NCBI RefSeq assembly: GCF_022376445.1
Contig: NW_025955122.1
Coordinates: forward strand, 1 to 64,000
Source: Fomitopsis serialis
Lineage: Eukaryota > Basidiomycota > Agaricomycetes > Polyporales > Fomitopsidaceae
DNA length: 64,000 nt
Reading direction: 5' to 3'
The position numbers were made by a program, and so were the translations under genes. Under the pieces are notes generated by a model that worked only from the letters and a program-made list of their open reading frames with translations, did not search any database and was not told the origin of the DNA. Shown here one piece after another: positions 53,049 to 64,000 of the stretch; position 1 is the stretch's first letter, and every line of letters starts with the position of its first letter.

Positions 53049-56000
53049 TTACTCCTCCTCCAGTACTCCTAACTTCCTTATCGCCTGTTCTGCTGCAGCA
53101 AACCGGACCTCCTCCTCACTCGCCCTGCCGCGATATCCCTGTGTGACCTTCAAGAGCTCCTCTCCGTTCATGAGCACAGCGCAACTGACATTTCCCTCCG
53201 TCGGCTCCACAGCTAGCTCGACCGTCTGCTGCGGTTTCTGCTGGGCGGCCCAGATCTTCAAGCGCGAGACGGGGTGCAGCACGTCCATCTCGTCACGCAC
53301 GACGATGCGTTCTAGAACGTCCATGATGCCGAGGGCGCCCAGCACATTGCGCGCCGCCGTGAAATCACCTTCGGAGTCGAGGAACACGGCGCCGAGCAAG
53401 CTCTCGATCATGTCGCTGAGGAACTTCGGAGCCTGTAACCTGGTGAGTGCCGCCCAGGGGTATATGGTCTTTTGCTTGAGAGCTTTCTCAATTTCAGGAC
53501 CAATCTCCTCGAACCGCAGAAAGGCGGAACTCTCCGGCATGCGGTGACTGGAGTACAGAAGATACTGCCAGAGGTAGATCCTCTGCTCCTCGGTACCGAC
53601 AATCAGGCCGCTCGTCGGCGACCACGAGGGGCTCAGCGATTCGCAAGTGGTGAACGTCTTGAGACAGAAGTATGCCAGGAAGTGCGAGTTGACGAGAGCC
53701 TCTTTGTGCCGATGCATGTGCACGGGCTTGTAGTCCTCCCCTCGGCATGATAGAGCATGTCAGTGACAATCATGTCCAATACACAATCTCCGAGGAACTC
53801 CAATCGTTCGTAGGACATGGTCGCCGAGTTGCTGTTATAGCTCGCATGGGTCAGAGCTTGTACGAGTAAGGCTTTACGTTTGAAACCGTAACCGATCATG
53901 CGTTCAACGAGGCTGAGCCGGGGAGGAGGTACGTCGAGTTCTTCATGTCTTCTCAGTACATCGTTGATGTTGGTCGTAAGCTTCTTCCATGATAACCCCA
54001 GCCCGAATGTCGCTACGCATTCCACTGCAAGGTCGAAGCCTCCGTGCTCGTACGCGGCGCCAATCAATGCCTCTACGACGTCCGCGAGCACCTTCGTTGA
54101 CAATTCCTGCGTCTGCTTCTTTTTCCTTTTCTTACCTTCGTCCTTCGTCCCCTCTTCAGCGCGCTTCATCTCAGACTCAGGCTCTGGTTCCTCGACGACA
54201 GAATCCAACAGGTAGCGAGGCTTCCACTTCCTCGGTACAAACCGGTCTCGAATGATCCACTTGTGTAGGCCTTTCTCGATAGCTGCTTTGGCTAGCTGCC
54301 GTTGGACACGGCGTGATCCTTTCGCCTAGAGAGGTAACCTTCGGGCCAAGAGGGATGGTCAGCGAAGAGCTGTGTGCTTGTCAAGCACTTCAGAACACAG
54401 TCTCCGAGCATTTCGAGTCGCTGATAGTCGCGTGGTTGCTCGTTGTCCATCATCTCTTGAGCAACGGGAGCCGTGATAGCGATGCGGAGGAGATCGAAGG
54501 CAACTTTGGAAACTGTGTCCGCTGGCAACAGCTCATCGCGAAGCGACACGACGGTAAGGGCATTCGACATCCACCTAAGGATCGAAGGAAGATACATGGC
54601 GTATTGTAGATCTTCCTTCGATACAAGCTCGACGGTCGTATACTTGGGCAGAAGGTAGATTGCCTCCTCGCGGCCTAGTCCAGCTGTGTCCGAAGCCAAC
54701 GGCGCAAGGAAGTTCGCTCGCTGAGGGAACTCCTTGACCTGAAGCAAGGGATGCGTGGTAGTCGCGTCGGGGAAGCCATCGTATCTCTCCCGCAGCTTGT
54801 CCTCGTCTTCGGCACTCAGCGGACCATTGAACCAACGCACGAATTGAAGGGGCTTGCCGAACTTCTCGTTCGGCCGAATGAGTGCCAGATCTGTCGGCAG
54901 GCCGTACTGCTGGCGCAGCATATCCGCGTTTGCCCTCGTGTTTGTCTCCAGACGAACGTCGGCCCCGCGGTCGATCCGCTCTTGCATCCACTTTCGCCGG
55001 TCCTCCCAGGAGTGCTCATCTGGGCCCTCCTCTGCAGGCAGGAACAAGTAGGCAAAGGCGCGATCGTCCGGCTTCATGCGCGCGAAGTATAGGGTCGAGA
55101 ACATCCGATGGCTATAGGTACGAGCGCGCTCAAGGTAGGCCTTACCCTGGTCCACCTTGCCCATCGGACGCACCGAGACATGAGTGGCACCCGTACCTGG
55201 GATGTATATCGTCGGCATCTCCTCCTTAGCGAATGGGGGCAGCGGGTTCGGCGTCAGCATGGTCAGAGCCGGCAAGCCATCGATGATCATTTCGGCCTTC
55301 CACCACGTCTCCTCATTCGCCTTCAGCGCCCAAGGATCCATCTGGCTGGACACCTTCTCGGTGCCAGCGCGCTTCTCAATAGCAAGAAGCAACTCCTTGA
55401 CTTCCCCTTCGTTAGACTCGATTGCACTTATCAAAGGCTGGAGATGGTCGTTGAGGAGCTTGGCATCGTGCAGCGCGACGTAGGCATTGAAAGCCGCATG
55501 TTTTTGTGCCAGCCGCTTCGATCTATGTTCTCGTGGTGTGGAGAACTTCCTAAGACTGAGAAGGATGTATATTCAGCGACGAACGGTAGTATGAACCAAC
55601 TGGTGGACTCACTGAGCCGGAAGGCATCGCGGAAGCGTGACGGTAGCACCCCAAGGCCCCTGATATAGCGGCACATCCTTGAGACGGCCCTGCGGCAAAT
55701 GCCATCCTTCAGGATAGTCGGGTGGATCGAGGTCATAAAGCGCGAGCTGTCCGTCATACGCCACATTGGACAGAACAGCAGCGAAGTGATTGAGATGGCT
55801 CGTCGCAGAATCGAGCGTAAGGACAGCGCTGTAATGACGATAGTCAGCGAGCATGCAGCGTATATAGTGACGGAAACATACCCAGTAGATCCAACGCGGT
55901 ACGTGCGCTCGTCCAGATCGTCGTCGTCTTCAAAGTTTTCCGGAGCCACCATGGTCAGGTCCGTGTCAAGAGCCGTCATCTGTTCCTCGACGTCAATCCA

Positions 56001-57785
56001 CTTCTGGATATCCTGCTCGTTTCGCGAGTCTTGCTCCAACATCATGATGAAGCTACTCCTTTGCCTCCTAGCTCTTCCTCGGCTTTGTACCCAAGAGACC
56101 ATGTTTGTAGGAGCATCAAAGCAAACGACGCAATTGCATGCCTGGATGTCGATCCTTCCTCTGCGACGGAGGTGGACACAAGCAAGTCCTTTTTACCTTC
56201 ACGAAGCTCCTGTAGCGTGTTTGCCTGCGACTCCTTCACGATCTCTGGATCTTGGGTGATGTCGAGGGAGGATTTGTATCCAGAATTCGACGAACTTCCT
56301 AGTAGACAGCCGATGCGGAAGAGCTGTGCAGTCTCTGGGAGTCGGGACAGCACTTCCGCTAGGGCAATCACCGTGTTTCGCCTCTTCACAAAGATGAGGC
56401 CGCTGTACGTCTCACCCGCGGGCCGAAAATCCTTCTTCTCTGCGACCAAGCACGCGATCAGCGCTCGGACCTTCGGTGTGAGCGTATGCTGGATCGCGTC
56501 TGGATCCGTATAAATGGGGACGAGGTTCACTTTGTCGAGGTTGTCGAGCAGGTAGCGGAAGCTTTCGCTCGAGGCTCGCCAGCTAGTTGTAATGTTGTTG
56601 TGGGGGTTCGCGGCGCGGCGGGCGTGCTCGATGACCTTGACGATGTACCAGTCTGCTGCCCACTCTCCAAGTCCATGCATATCTCCCCGGCGGCCCTGAC
56701 GAAGTCCCTGAGACTCTGATGCGTGAAGGTGTCTGCCTTGTGAATGGTCTCCGACAGCCTCTGGTCGATGCGTTGCCGTTCATCGGCTGATTGCGCTCGC
56801 GCCAGCTGACCGCGCAAAGATTTCACGTGCGGATCATTCTCGATATCGAGCGAGTCGACGACTGTTCTGAGCGAGAGTATGTTCTGAGATGGTAGTGTAT
56901 CCCAATCGTATGACGGCGAGTGATAGAGGATGCGTGTGGGGTCTGGCCTGTGAACACATTGATCGAGCTCCTCTTGATGCGTGTGCGATGAGCAGATGGT
57001 GCTGTCGAGGTTGCGTTCGATATTGCTAAAGGAAACGAGGGTTATTATCTCAAATGTGCAGTGATGGACGTCAGAGCATACAATGCGGCTTGGGATTCAT
57101 GCCAGGTGTAGCTGTCAGTCCAAGCACCACGGGACGAACCCGGTCATACGGTCCAGAATCCGGACCGCGTTTGTCCAGGGAGAAATAGAAGTCCTTCATG
57201 ATCATGTTGTACGGATCCTTACCGATCGCATGGTGGGCCTCGTCATAGACAAGGAGACCTATGTCGATGCCCAGGTCAACATAACCCTGGACATACAAAT
57301 CTTGAGTCAGAACTCTACACCGCGAAGTACACCATGCACGTACATGTCTGAGTGCGTCTAGCAGGACCTGTGGCGTAGAGACGATGATTCTATGAGACTC
57401 AAGGACACGTCGCCAAAGTGCTTGATCCTTCCATTGGTCTGGGTTCGATGCACCAGAGATCATGCACACAGGAACCGGGACGGCTTGCAAATGACATTGA
57501 ATTGTTGTTTCAGCAGTCCCACAGTAGGTGCAAGGAACCAGGACACCTAACAGAGCGGTCTATGTCAGTGAGCCTGCGGACGAGGTGACGAATCACCTTC
57601 CGTGGTTCCCGCTCTGCTTCATGCTTCATGCGCAGGACAGCGATGTGAGTTTTGCCTGATCCCGTACCTAGCGCTATGATGATGTTGGATCGCAAGCTCG
57701 CTTCAAGGAGTTCTTGTTGGTAGCCCCTCGTGTGGAAAGCAGTTGCGTCGGCATTAGCGACTTCCGGACTCGGTATGTCGCCCAT
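53049..57785 (-). pseudogene. DCL: Dicer-like ribonuclease III, frame broken at five or more points
   Basis: All parts of a fungal Dicer are present in order: start [15 protein letters not shown]; helicase with GTGSGKT (residues 40-46), VYDEAHHAIGK and GLTATP; helicase C-terminal part with SGLIFVKRR, VAEEG and MVSWVQSRGRARR; a dimerisation domain (STGAVLTLDSATSHLN); a platform/PAZ-like region; RNase IIIa (RLEMLGDCVLK, ADVVEALIGAAY); RNase IIIb (ERLEFLGDCVLD, SDMIESLLGAVFLD); and a C-terminal dsRNA-binding segment. Acidic catalytic residues of both RNase III centres are present. Yet the frame must be shifted by one missing base near 57490, 56668, 56152, 54301 and 53736. The join between GLTATP (about 57095) and NIERNLDS (about 57025) has no acceptable splice pair. 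Other introns (57547-57596, 57297-57343, about 55810-55860 and 55560-55615) are normal. Either a recently inactivated gene or assembly errors. Confidence 0.9.
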
Positions 57786-58209
57786 ACTACTCAGCAGTGA
57801 GGCGGGTCCTAGAGGTTCATGATGTTAGAATATGGTACTGAGAATATCGACGCACGAAACACGAAGCACGACGAACGACCAAGGATCGAGACGGGGTGGT
57901 GCGATCTCGATCGCACTCCCGTGCTATTCCTGTGAACGTTCGCAAAGAAAATCGACTTACTGCACGCGGTACTACACGCGCCTTACTCACCCGAGCAGAA
58001 GGCAACGAATAACGGTCTCGCCTTTCGAGAGAGGCTGAAGGGGAAGAGGAAGGCGAGCTACGGCGTGACGGCGGTGACCTGTTTCTGTTATGCGTCGAAG
58101 CGAGCACTTGTCATCGACCAGCTCAACCTGAACGGTCCTGCGAACAATCAGATAGACGCCATTCACCGTGTGTACTTACAAAGGTCGCGTGCCGCGTTCG
58201 AAGTTGGAC

Positions 58210-58270
58210 GCAGAAGGACGTAAACGCGTCTGTGGCCGAAACTCGGCTCTTGCCGACTGAGCGACTCGCC
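58210..58270 (+). repeat. Dispersed ACGCGTCTGTGGCTG repeat, copy 3
   Basis: TAAACGCGTCTGTGGC continues with CGAAACTCGGCTCTTGCCG and GAGCGACTCGCC. The frame reads NASVAETRLLP. Similarity with copy 4 extends about 55 bp. Confidence 0.65.
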
Positions 58271-60555
58271 AACGACTTCCGCCTCTGGCACTGCGACGAG
58301 TGCAGCCACGCCGCGGGCGGTACACGCAGCGACGAGGGATAGAGCGGGCCCTGCCACGAACCCAGCGACAATGTGACGGCGTGAAGACCCTATGAGATGA
58401 GATCCATGTCTGGTGATCGTAAGCCTCATACACGCCATCCAGTCCAGTAAATGTCGCGCTCACCTCAACTACGCCCTACCGCCCTCGTCGCGGTTCATGT
58501 GGAAGAGGAAGCAGCATCGGCTGGCAGTGGTGGCGCAGGTCAGCCATGTTGAAGTTTTTGAATACAACGAGACTGACCAGTGTCAGCTGGCAGGGACCTC
58601 TACTCGAGCTACGCCGCTGGGCCCTCGATTCACGTGCATTGAACAGCGTACCGGTGCATACCGTCGACGAGCGAAGCACAGCAGTAGCCGTCTCGGTTGT
58701 GCCCGGGCTGCCAAATGAAGAGGTGGGGGTCCATGTTCTACGGCTCGATATACGTGTAGTTGTATGCTCTGGAGGACGTAGACTTAGAGAGCTGTGAGCC
58801 TCCCGTAGTCATGGTACGCGTCTCCAACGTTGGCCGTACCGCAAGCCCGCTTTCAGTCTGCTGGCAGCAAGATCAGACGCAGTCAAGTGTAAGTAGTAGC
58901 CACTCACCGACTATCGGTTCTCCGAAGCGTCGCGCGCGGTCTGACATCCCGGGGTTTTGAGCATCCCTCGACTTGCATTGTGCCCTATATGCGGCCTGAG
59001 AGCGAGAATGCGCCTTGAGTCGCATACATATTTCGCGGATGGGTTGATCGAAGGACGCCGCGATGCAGGACCTCTTGATGCGGGGTTGAGCCAGGCTACA
59101 ACGCCTATTGCCTTGAGTTCGGAGCCACCGGCCTATCGCTGCAGGAAAGTTGAGGGCGTGAATTGGAGGCTTCGCAGCCCAGGTGGCGAAGCCAGCACTG
59201 ACTACAAGAGGACGCTGAGATTTCCCGCAAACCACCTCGCACGGAATCGAAGCGTGCATCGTCGCGAGCCCCGCCACAGGAACAAATGCCGGTGCGCGAG
59301 CGGACATGTACCTGGGCTGCCTATGACTGCGAGAGAGCCTTCTCCAGCGCATTTGGCAGTAAGACAAAAAGTGCTAGATAATCTGTTTGCATGAGATACT
59401 TCAATCCGACGGATAAATTTGGAGGAGGAAATGCGTACAGTAGTATGTGTCCGCGCGCCTCGTTCGCACAATCCCGGCAGGCTTAAGCGCAGCATATACG
59501 GCGGCGTGAAAGATTATAGGGAACGACGTAGATGGTCCAGATATCGTGGATCTGAGACACATCGCTGGGCCGAGTAAAAGTTGTTCTCGCCTGGACGAGG
59601 CACCACTTCACTACCCGTGTCATCGTTCATGCAGAGGACGACGAGTTCCTGTCTGTTAGCAAAGGCGAAGGTAAGCCATGACAAAGCCTTCGTGCAGGAA
59701 TATGACGAGACTGACAGACGGAAGCCGGTCCCAATGCTGACTCGCAAGGTTGGGATGGCAGAAAGGGACCGTGACTGCCCTGGGCAAGTCGGTTTGTTAG
59801 AGATACGGGACGGGGACCCGCCGTGCGGACGGCATGAGGGAGGAGCGGAGCGTGACCACGTTGCAGTATCCAGAAGGTAAAGCTCCGTATTCTCGTTCCA
59901 AGGTAGTGAGTTGAGACCTCTATGTCTCAAGGTGCGAGATTCGGACGTTGGCTGTATCTGGGCCTAGTTCGTTCACCAAATACGATGCAAGGTCAGATGC
60001 AGTAGAATCTGAATGAATGATTACTCACCAGACCAGTAATGTTACCGCGACATGGGTCTCGCATCCAGATAGTACGGCGGTGAGCACACTCTGCTTTGCA
60101 TGAACCCCGGTTTGCATGTTCCCGTATACGCTCGAGGGGCGTAAGCAGAAGCATTGACATGTCTTCACACCTCGGAGATAGAATCGGGCGAAGGGTATCA
60201 TGGCGCGAGGCCTGTTGGCACAGTGGTCTAGGAGTTTGAAATTGGCCGCGACAGACATTGCCCAAGGAGCCCCGAGCCTATATCGTAAGGTCTGAGATCT
60301 GAAAGCCTGTGCAAGCAGACTTTGTCAGCACACAAAAATGGTGGAAAGCCTGTGAGCACGTCGGAGGAACCTGCTACTGTAGGCTGGCACCGTGACTGCG
60401 AGCAGCCAGCGCCGGCACGCACACGTACCCAAGCCGCTCAGGCTGACAGAAGGTTCAGTTCAGTACACAAATGAAGCATAGTTTTGAGCAGCGTGAGACG
60501 GCTGGGATGCCACAGATGTGACTGGCGACGGTGGTGTATGCTGGATAGGTCGCGT

Positions 60556-60620
60556 CGCGCGAACGCGTCTGTGGCTGAAGCTCGGGTCTTGCCGATGCTC
60601 TCACTGAGCGACTTGCCACC
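60556..60620 (+). repeat. Dispersed ACGCGTCTGTGGCTG repeat, copy 4
   Basis: GCGAACGCGTCTGTGGCTG continues with AAGCTCGGGTCTTGCCG and GAGCGACTTGCC. The frame reads NASVAEARVLP. Confidence 0.65.
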
Positions 60621-63188
60621 CAGCTCGCACCGGCCGTCGTACGACCTAGTCATTCGCTGGGATCCCTGACCTTAGCAAACCTGTGCTAGAGACCACCATA
60701 CTGGCGGATTTGGACGCAGCGCCGCCTGTCCCTTACAGGCAACGCGCCGTGCTTCGGCTCGGAGAGCGGTGTTGTTGGATGGAGAGGATCATATCGACAG
60801 CGCACCCATTCGCAGATGTTCCGTACATCTACATTGTAAGTCGTGTTTATTCTGTCAGTTCGTTTCCGTTGCATATTTATGCGACAATGCCTGCGACGCT
60901 GTGTACACAGCGTCGTGCTCGTTCGCGCTAACACCGCCCGCATACATGGTATCCCATTCCAACGGATTGTCTGTATATAACAACCTTGTACGCGCGATTC
61001 TGATCTCTTCCGTCAACGTCATCGCTAACATCTCGCTGGCAAGAATATACAGGCCGATTCAACTCGCTATCCCGTGAGCCCCCACTCATGTGCGAATATC
61101 TGCGACGGTCCACACGCAACATTGTACCAAGTCGCGCTGACGTCGCCCGCTTACCCCGTGCCCACGGGTTGTCGTATGTAGACATGGCTCTCATTTTTTC
61201 GTTGACTCTCCAACTAACCATTCCGTTACAGAACTCACGGACGCGTACACCCACTCAAACTCGCTATTCAGCAACCTTTTAGGTCTATTATCAAGCATGT
61301 TGCCAGCCAGTGCGCCGTCCGTCCCGTTTCTCCCACAAACGACCGAAGATACACAACTCACCGTATTCAACTCCCGGGAGTACACCGTCGATGATTTAAG
61401 CTGGCGGTCTCCCCTGTGCAGAAGAGTACGACACGGTTGCCGCTGAGCTCACGACGTCGTCGGTGCTGGCCGCGGTACTCCCGGTGAGCAGTGTTCTCAT
61501 TCGTGGTAGACCCAGACATGAGCCATACCGAAAGTGTCGCCTGGTCAATCCTCGCCAACTCTACTTCTCTTCACTGCGCCTGCAGTTCGCTCTGGCGATT
61601 GGCCCCTCGCCATGTATGCCGATTCGAGACGAGAGAACGCTAGTAATCACGATGCCGTTCACCCCTCGACGAGCGTGAAGTGCTCCCGCCCATCCGAACT
61701 GAGCTAGTTGGCTCGGTCGGGCATGCCCCTAGAGAGCCCTGCCATAGCACGCGCCCGTCTTCAACTCACTCATCCGCTTACAATCCTTTGTTACGCGCAC
61801 AGACGTTACCCGAGGATGTCGAAACCTCGGGCTGACTCTTGCCTGCGGAGGTTCGACTGAGCACGATGCCAGCCTAGTCCCCGCGCATGATGACGAGGCC
61901 AGGGCCGTGCTCATCGTTGTATTGCTTTGTTGGCTATAAGCTCACTGTGTTGTCTTCCCCATTCGTCTTAGATGAGATGGCTCGGACACTGCCTGCACCG
62001 AGACTCTCTCGTCTGCGTGCGCATACCGCGGGGAATGAGTACATGGCGCGGCGTGGATCGTGCGGTGAGTACGAGAGCTAGAGGCCGTTTCCTACGCGCA
62101 GGGACGATCCAGGTATGATGACGGATGCCTGATTCTTTTGAGCTGCTTCTCTCAGGCACAACAACATGCTGTTCGCGTACAGAAAGGGGGTTCTCGGCCG
62201 AGGTTCCACGTTCAGCTCCTGCGGCAGGCATGGATCAACAGCAGAGACCGCTCACTCTACAGGGCGGCGATCCATACATGAGCAAACCGTATAAGCTCCA
62301 TAACACTTACTCCGCTCATACTGACTATTGTATACATGCGACAGACTTCTCGCCCTCCCTCTCCACTCCCCGTGACCCTTCACACAAAGTTGCCACTCCT
62401 CCGAGCCCTCAAGATCGATTTCCGCGGTAGCGACGTTCTCCTGCATATGCTCTCCCTCGTCGCCCACGGAAGCCGACCTCGTCAGGCCGACACAACTTGA
62501 GAATGTGACCGGGACGGACGTACGACCCGGCGCAGTCACCCAGCCTGAGGTTCAGTGCCGTCCGTTGAGATTCATGCAGGCTTTCACCGTTATTCTGAAC
62601 ACACACTAGTGTATCACTCACGAGTATCCTGCCTGCAATAAAATGTGATTGTGGCTAAGTGCTGGCGTGTGTGTTTGAGGATCGCGTCGCGCGAGTACAG
62701 CCTGATTGCTCCGCGCTCAGTTCGAGCCTTCCGTTTGCTGGAACCTCAGATCTCGGAAACGGATGCTGCTCCGAATATACATATTGCTTGCTCTGGGTAA
62801 GAGCGATTTGGATGAGTCACCAGACATTGGTGCGAGCCTACATACGAGTCACGATCTCTGGAGGCAAAGCGACGTACACGCCCAAGATGCGCGCGTCGCA
62901 GAGTACCAGGTTGCCAATCGCATCTAGAATCGCTTGCATCCTTCCGCCAGCTCGATCGGCGCTCATAACCACGCCCACCGAGCCAACACCTGACCATATA
63001 CAGTTACTGCTCGGGATGTTTGATGCTATGCATGAACATTAATGCTTGACTGATCCTCAAAGTCCCAAGCACGCACGAGTGAGTCCTCACGTTACGATTC
63101 ACAATACAAGTGGTGCGCAACAAAGTACGCGATGCGTACGACAGGCAGAGATACATAGTACAGCGCCTGATCATGCTACGCCGTCCGC

Positions 63189-64000
63189 TCAGTCAAGCTC
63201 ATCTACCTCGAAGCCGCGCTCGAACAGCCCGCCGTCGAGGACATACTCCCGGGGATGGTGTTGGCCTCCCGTCCTCTGCCCGCCGCCGCCACTCTGTTGC
63301 GGGTGAGACGGACCAGGCCGAGACCCGGAGTTGTGAGTCGGGCCCTGAGGGCGCGTGCCCTGCCACAGCCTCAGGTTCATCATCCGCTGACGCACCTGGT
63401 CCATCCCCGTCTGAGGCCGCCTCTGGATACTCGCAGCGCCTGGCTTCGACACTGTATCGTCAGCGGTTTTACGCGCCTCGAGGTCCCGAGAGAGGAGGTC
63501 GTCGTAGTAGCCGCGCTCCATCAGCGCGTCCTGGAGCTCACGCTCAACCATGGAGGCATCCTCGGTCGCACGCCCGAACAGCTCGCCGTCGAGGTCATAC
63601 TCCCGGGGATGGTGGGCTCCCGCCCCGCCGCCGTTCCGCTGCGGGTGAGACGGACTAGGCCGAGACTCGGAGTGAGGCCCACTCTGCCCCTGCCTCTGCC
63701 GATCCACGTACGCCTGCAGGTGCAGCTGTACGTTATGCACCATATGCCTCTCCCTCTCCTCCCTCTGGACACTCGCAGCGTCCGGCTTCGGCACTGCTTC
63801 GTCAGCGGTTTTACGTGCTTCGAGGTCCCGAGAGAGGAGGTCGTAGTAGTAGCTGCGCTCCATCAGGGCGTCTTGGAGCTCACGCTCGACCATTGAGGCA
63901 TCCTCGGTCGCGCGACTGTTACTACATGCTCAGCCATGAGATCAAATTCAATAGCGAGGGGCTCACTTGGTGATCGGGTGAGCAAGCGCGGGAGCTGTGG
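63189..64000 (-). CDS. Internally repeated protein of unknown function (5' end outside window)
   Basis: The minus frame ends with a stop at 63189-63191 and is open up to about 63914, where an AG acceptor (TAACAG) and an upstream GTGAGC donor (about 63966) suggest an intron. The preceding exon runs off the window. The visible protein has two near-identical units of about 107 residues. Each begins RATEDASMVERELQDALMER, has YYxDLLSRDLEARKTAD and KPxAASxQR, and a hydrophilic Gln/Gly/Pro linker ending HHPREYxLDGxLFxRG. The charged, Leu-spaced first part probably forms a helix or coiled coil. No signal peptide, membrane segment or known domain is visible. Strong DNA-level identity between the units shows recent internal duplication or gene conversion. 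Confidence 0.75.

Larger units (their letters stand above)
57786..63188. other. About 5.4 kb, no gene recognised
   Basis: Open frames up to 164 codons occur on both strands without family resemblance. Two copies of the dispersed ACGCGTCTGTGG repeat (58213 and 60559) lie here. A minus frame at 59514-59930 (NENTELYLLDTATWS, LVVLCMNDDTGSEV) looks the most protein-like but has no assignable domain, and its exon limits could not be fixed. Confidence 0.45.

Noticed and set aside
57786..63188. Protein-coding gene at 58957-59394 or its antisense 58873-59367
   Set aside because: Both strands are open over the same bases, neither shows a domain or consistent splice sites, so neither can be supported.

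Overview
The window looks like the genome of a filamentous basidiomycete, most likely a wood-associated Agaricomycete. Genes are cut by many short GT-AG introns of about 45-85 bp. Several proteins belong to families typical of Agaricomycetes: DUF6535 membrane proteins, a small multi-pass protein resembling the DUF6533 type, and a fungal FuA-type glutathione transferase. One retroelement is a Ty1/copia element. No bacterial or viral gene was seen.

Layout. 1-0.8 kb: the last exon of an unidentified gene, then an array of GC-rich palindromes built around a 130-bp-arm inverted repeat. 2.0-4.5 kb and 10.2-10.5 kb: decayed fragments of two housekeeping genes, 2-oxoglutarate dehydrogenase E1 and the phosphoribosylanthranilate isomerase domain of tryptophan synthesis. 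The second fragment is split by a complete, very young copia element (4515-10176) with identical 257-bp LTRs, a 5-bp target duplication and a primer site matching the anticodon arm of initiator Met-tRNA. 12-13.2 kb: a conserved Ser/Pro-rich fungal protein. 13.2-18.3 kb: about 5 kb with no gene recognised. 18.3-24.8 kb: an OPT transporter, a glutathione transferase and an MFS monocarboxylate-type transporter. 26.3-34.0 kb: two tandem DUF6535 paralogues with related flanking DNA. 35.2-39.4 kb: an amidase gene and a fragment of a second amidase copy. 39.8-41.2 kb: a many-exon small membrane protein. 44.7-49.2 kb: a membrane-anchored copper amine oxidase followed by a cupin (DUF985) protein. 50-51.3 kb: zinc-finger coding remnants or a badly fragmented transcription factor. 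53.0-57.8 kb: a Dicer-like gene broken by five single-base frame losses. 63.2 kb to the end: the 3' part of a gene for a protein with about 107-residue internal repeats.

Working together. The window is a mosaic of metabolic and transport genes rather than one pathway. GST and the MFS carrier are convergent neighbours and could take part in detoxification, but that is inference. Copper amine oxidase and amidase both release ammonia from organic nitrogen and lie about 5 kb apart. The damaged Dicer, the young copia element and the hairpin-forming repeat array bear on RNA silencing and genome defence, but no functional link is shown by the sequence alone. Gene models were assembled by eye from reading frames, splice consensus and family conservation. 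Exon joins marked uncertain should be treated as such.
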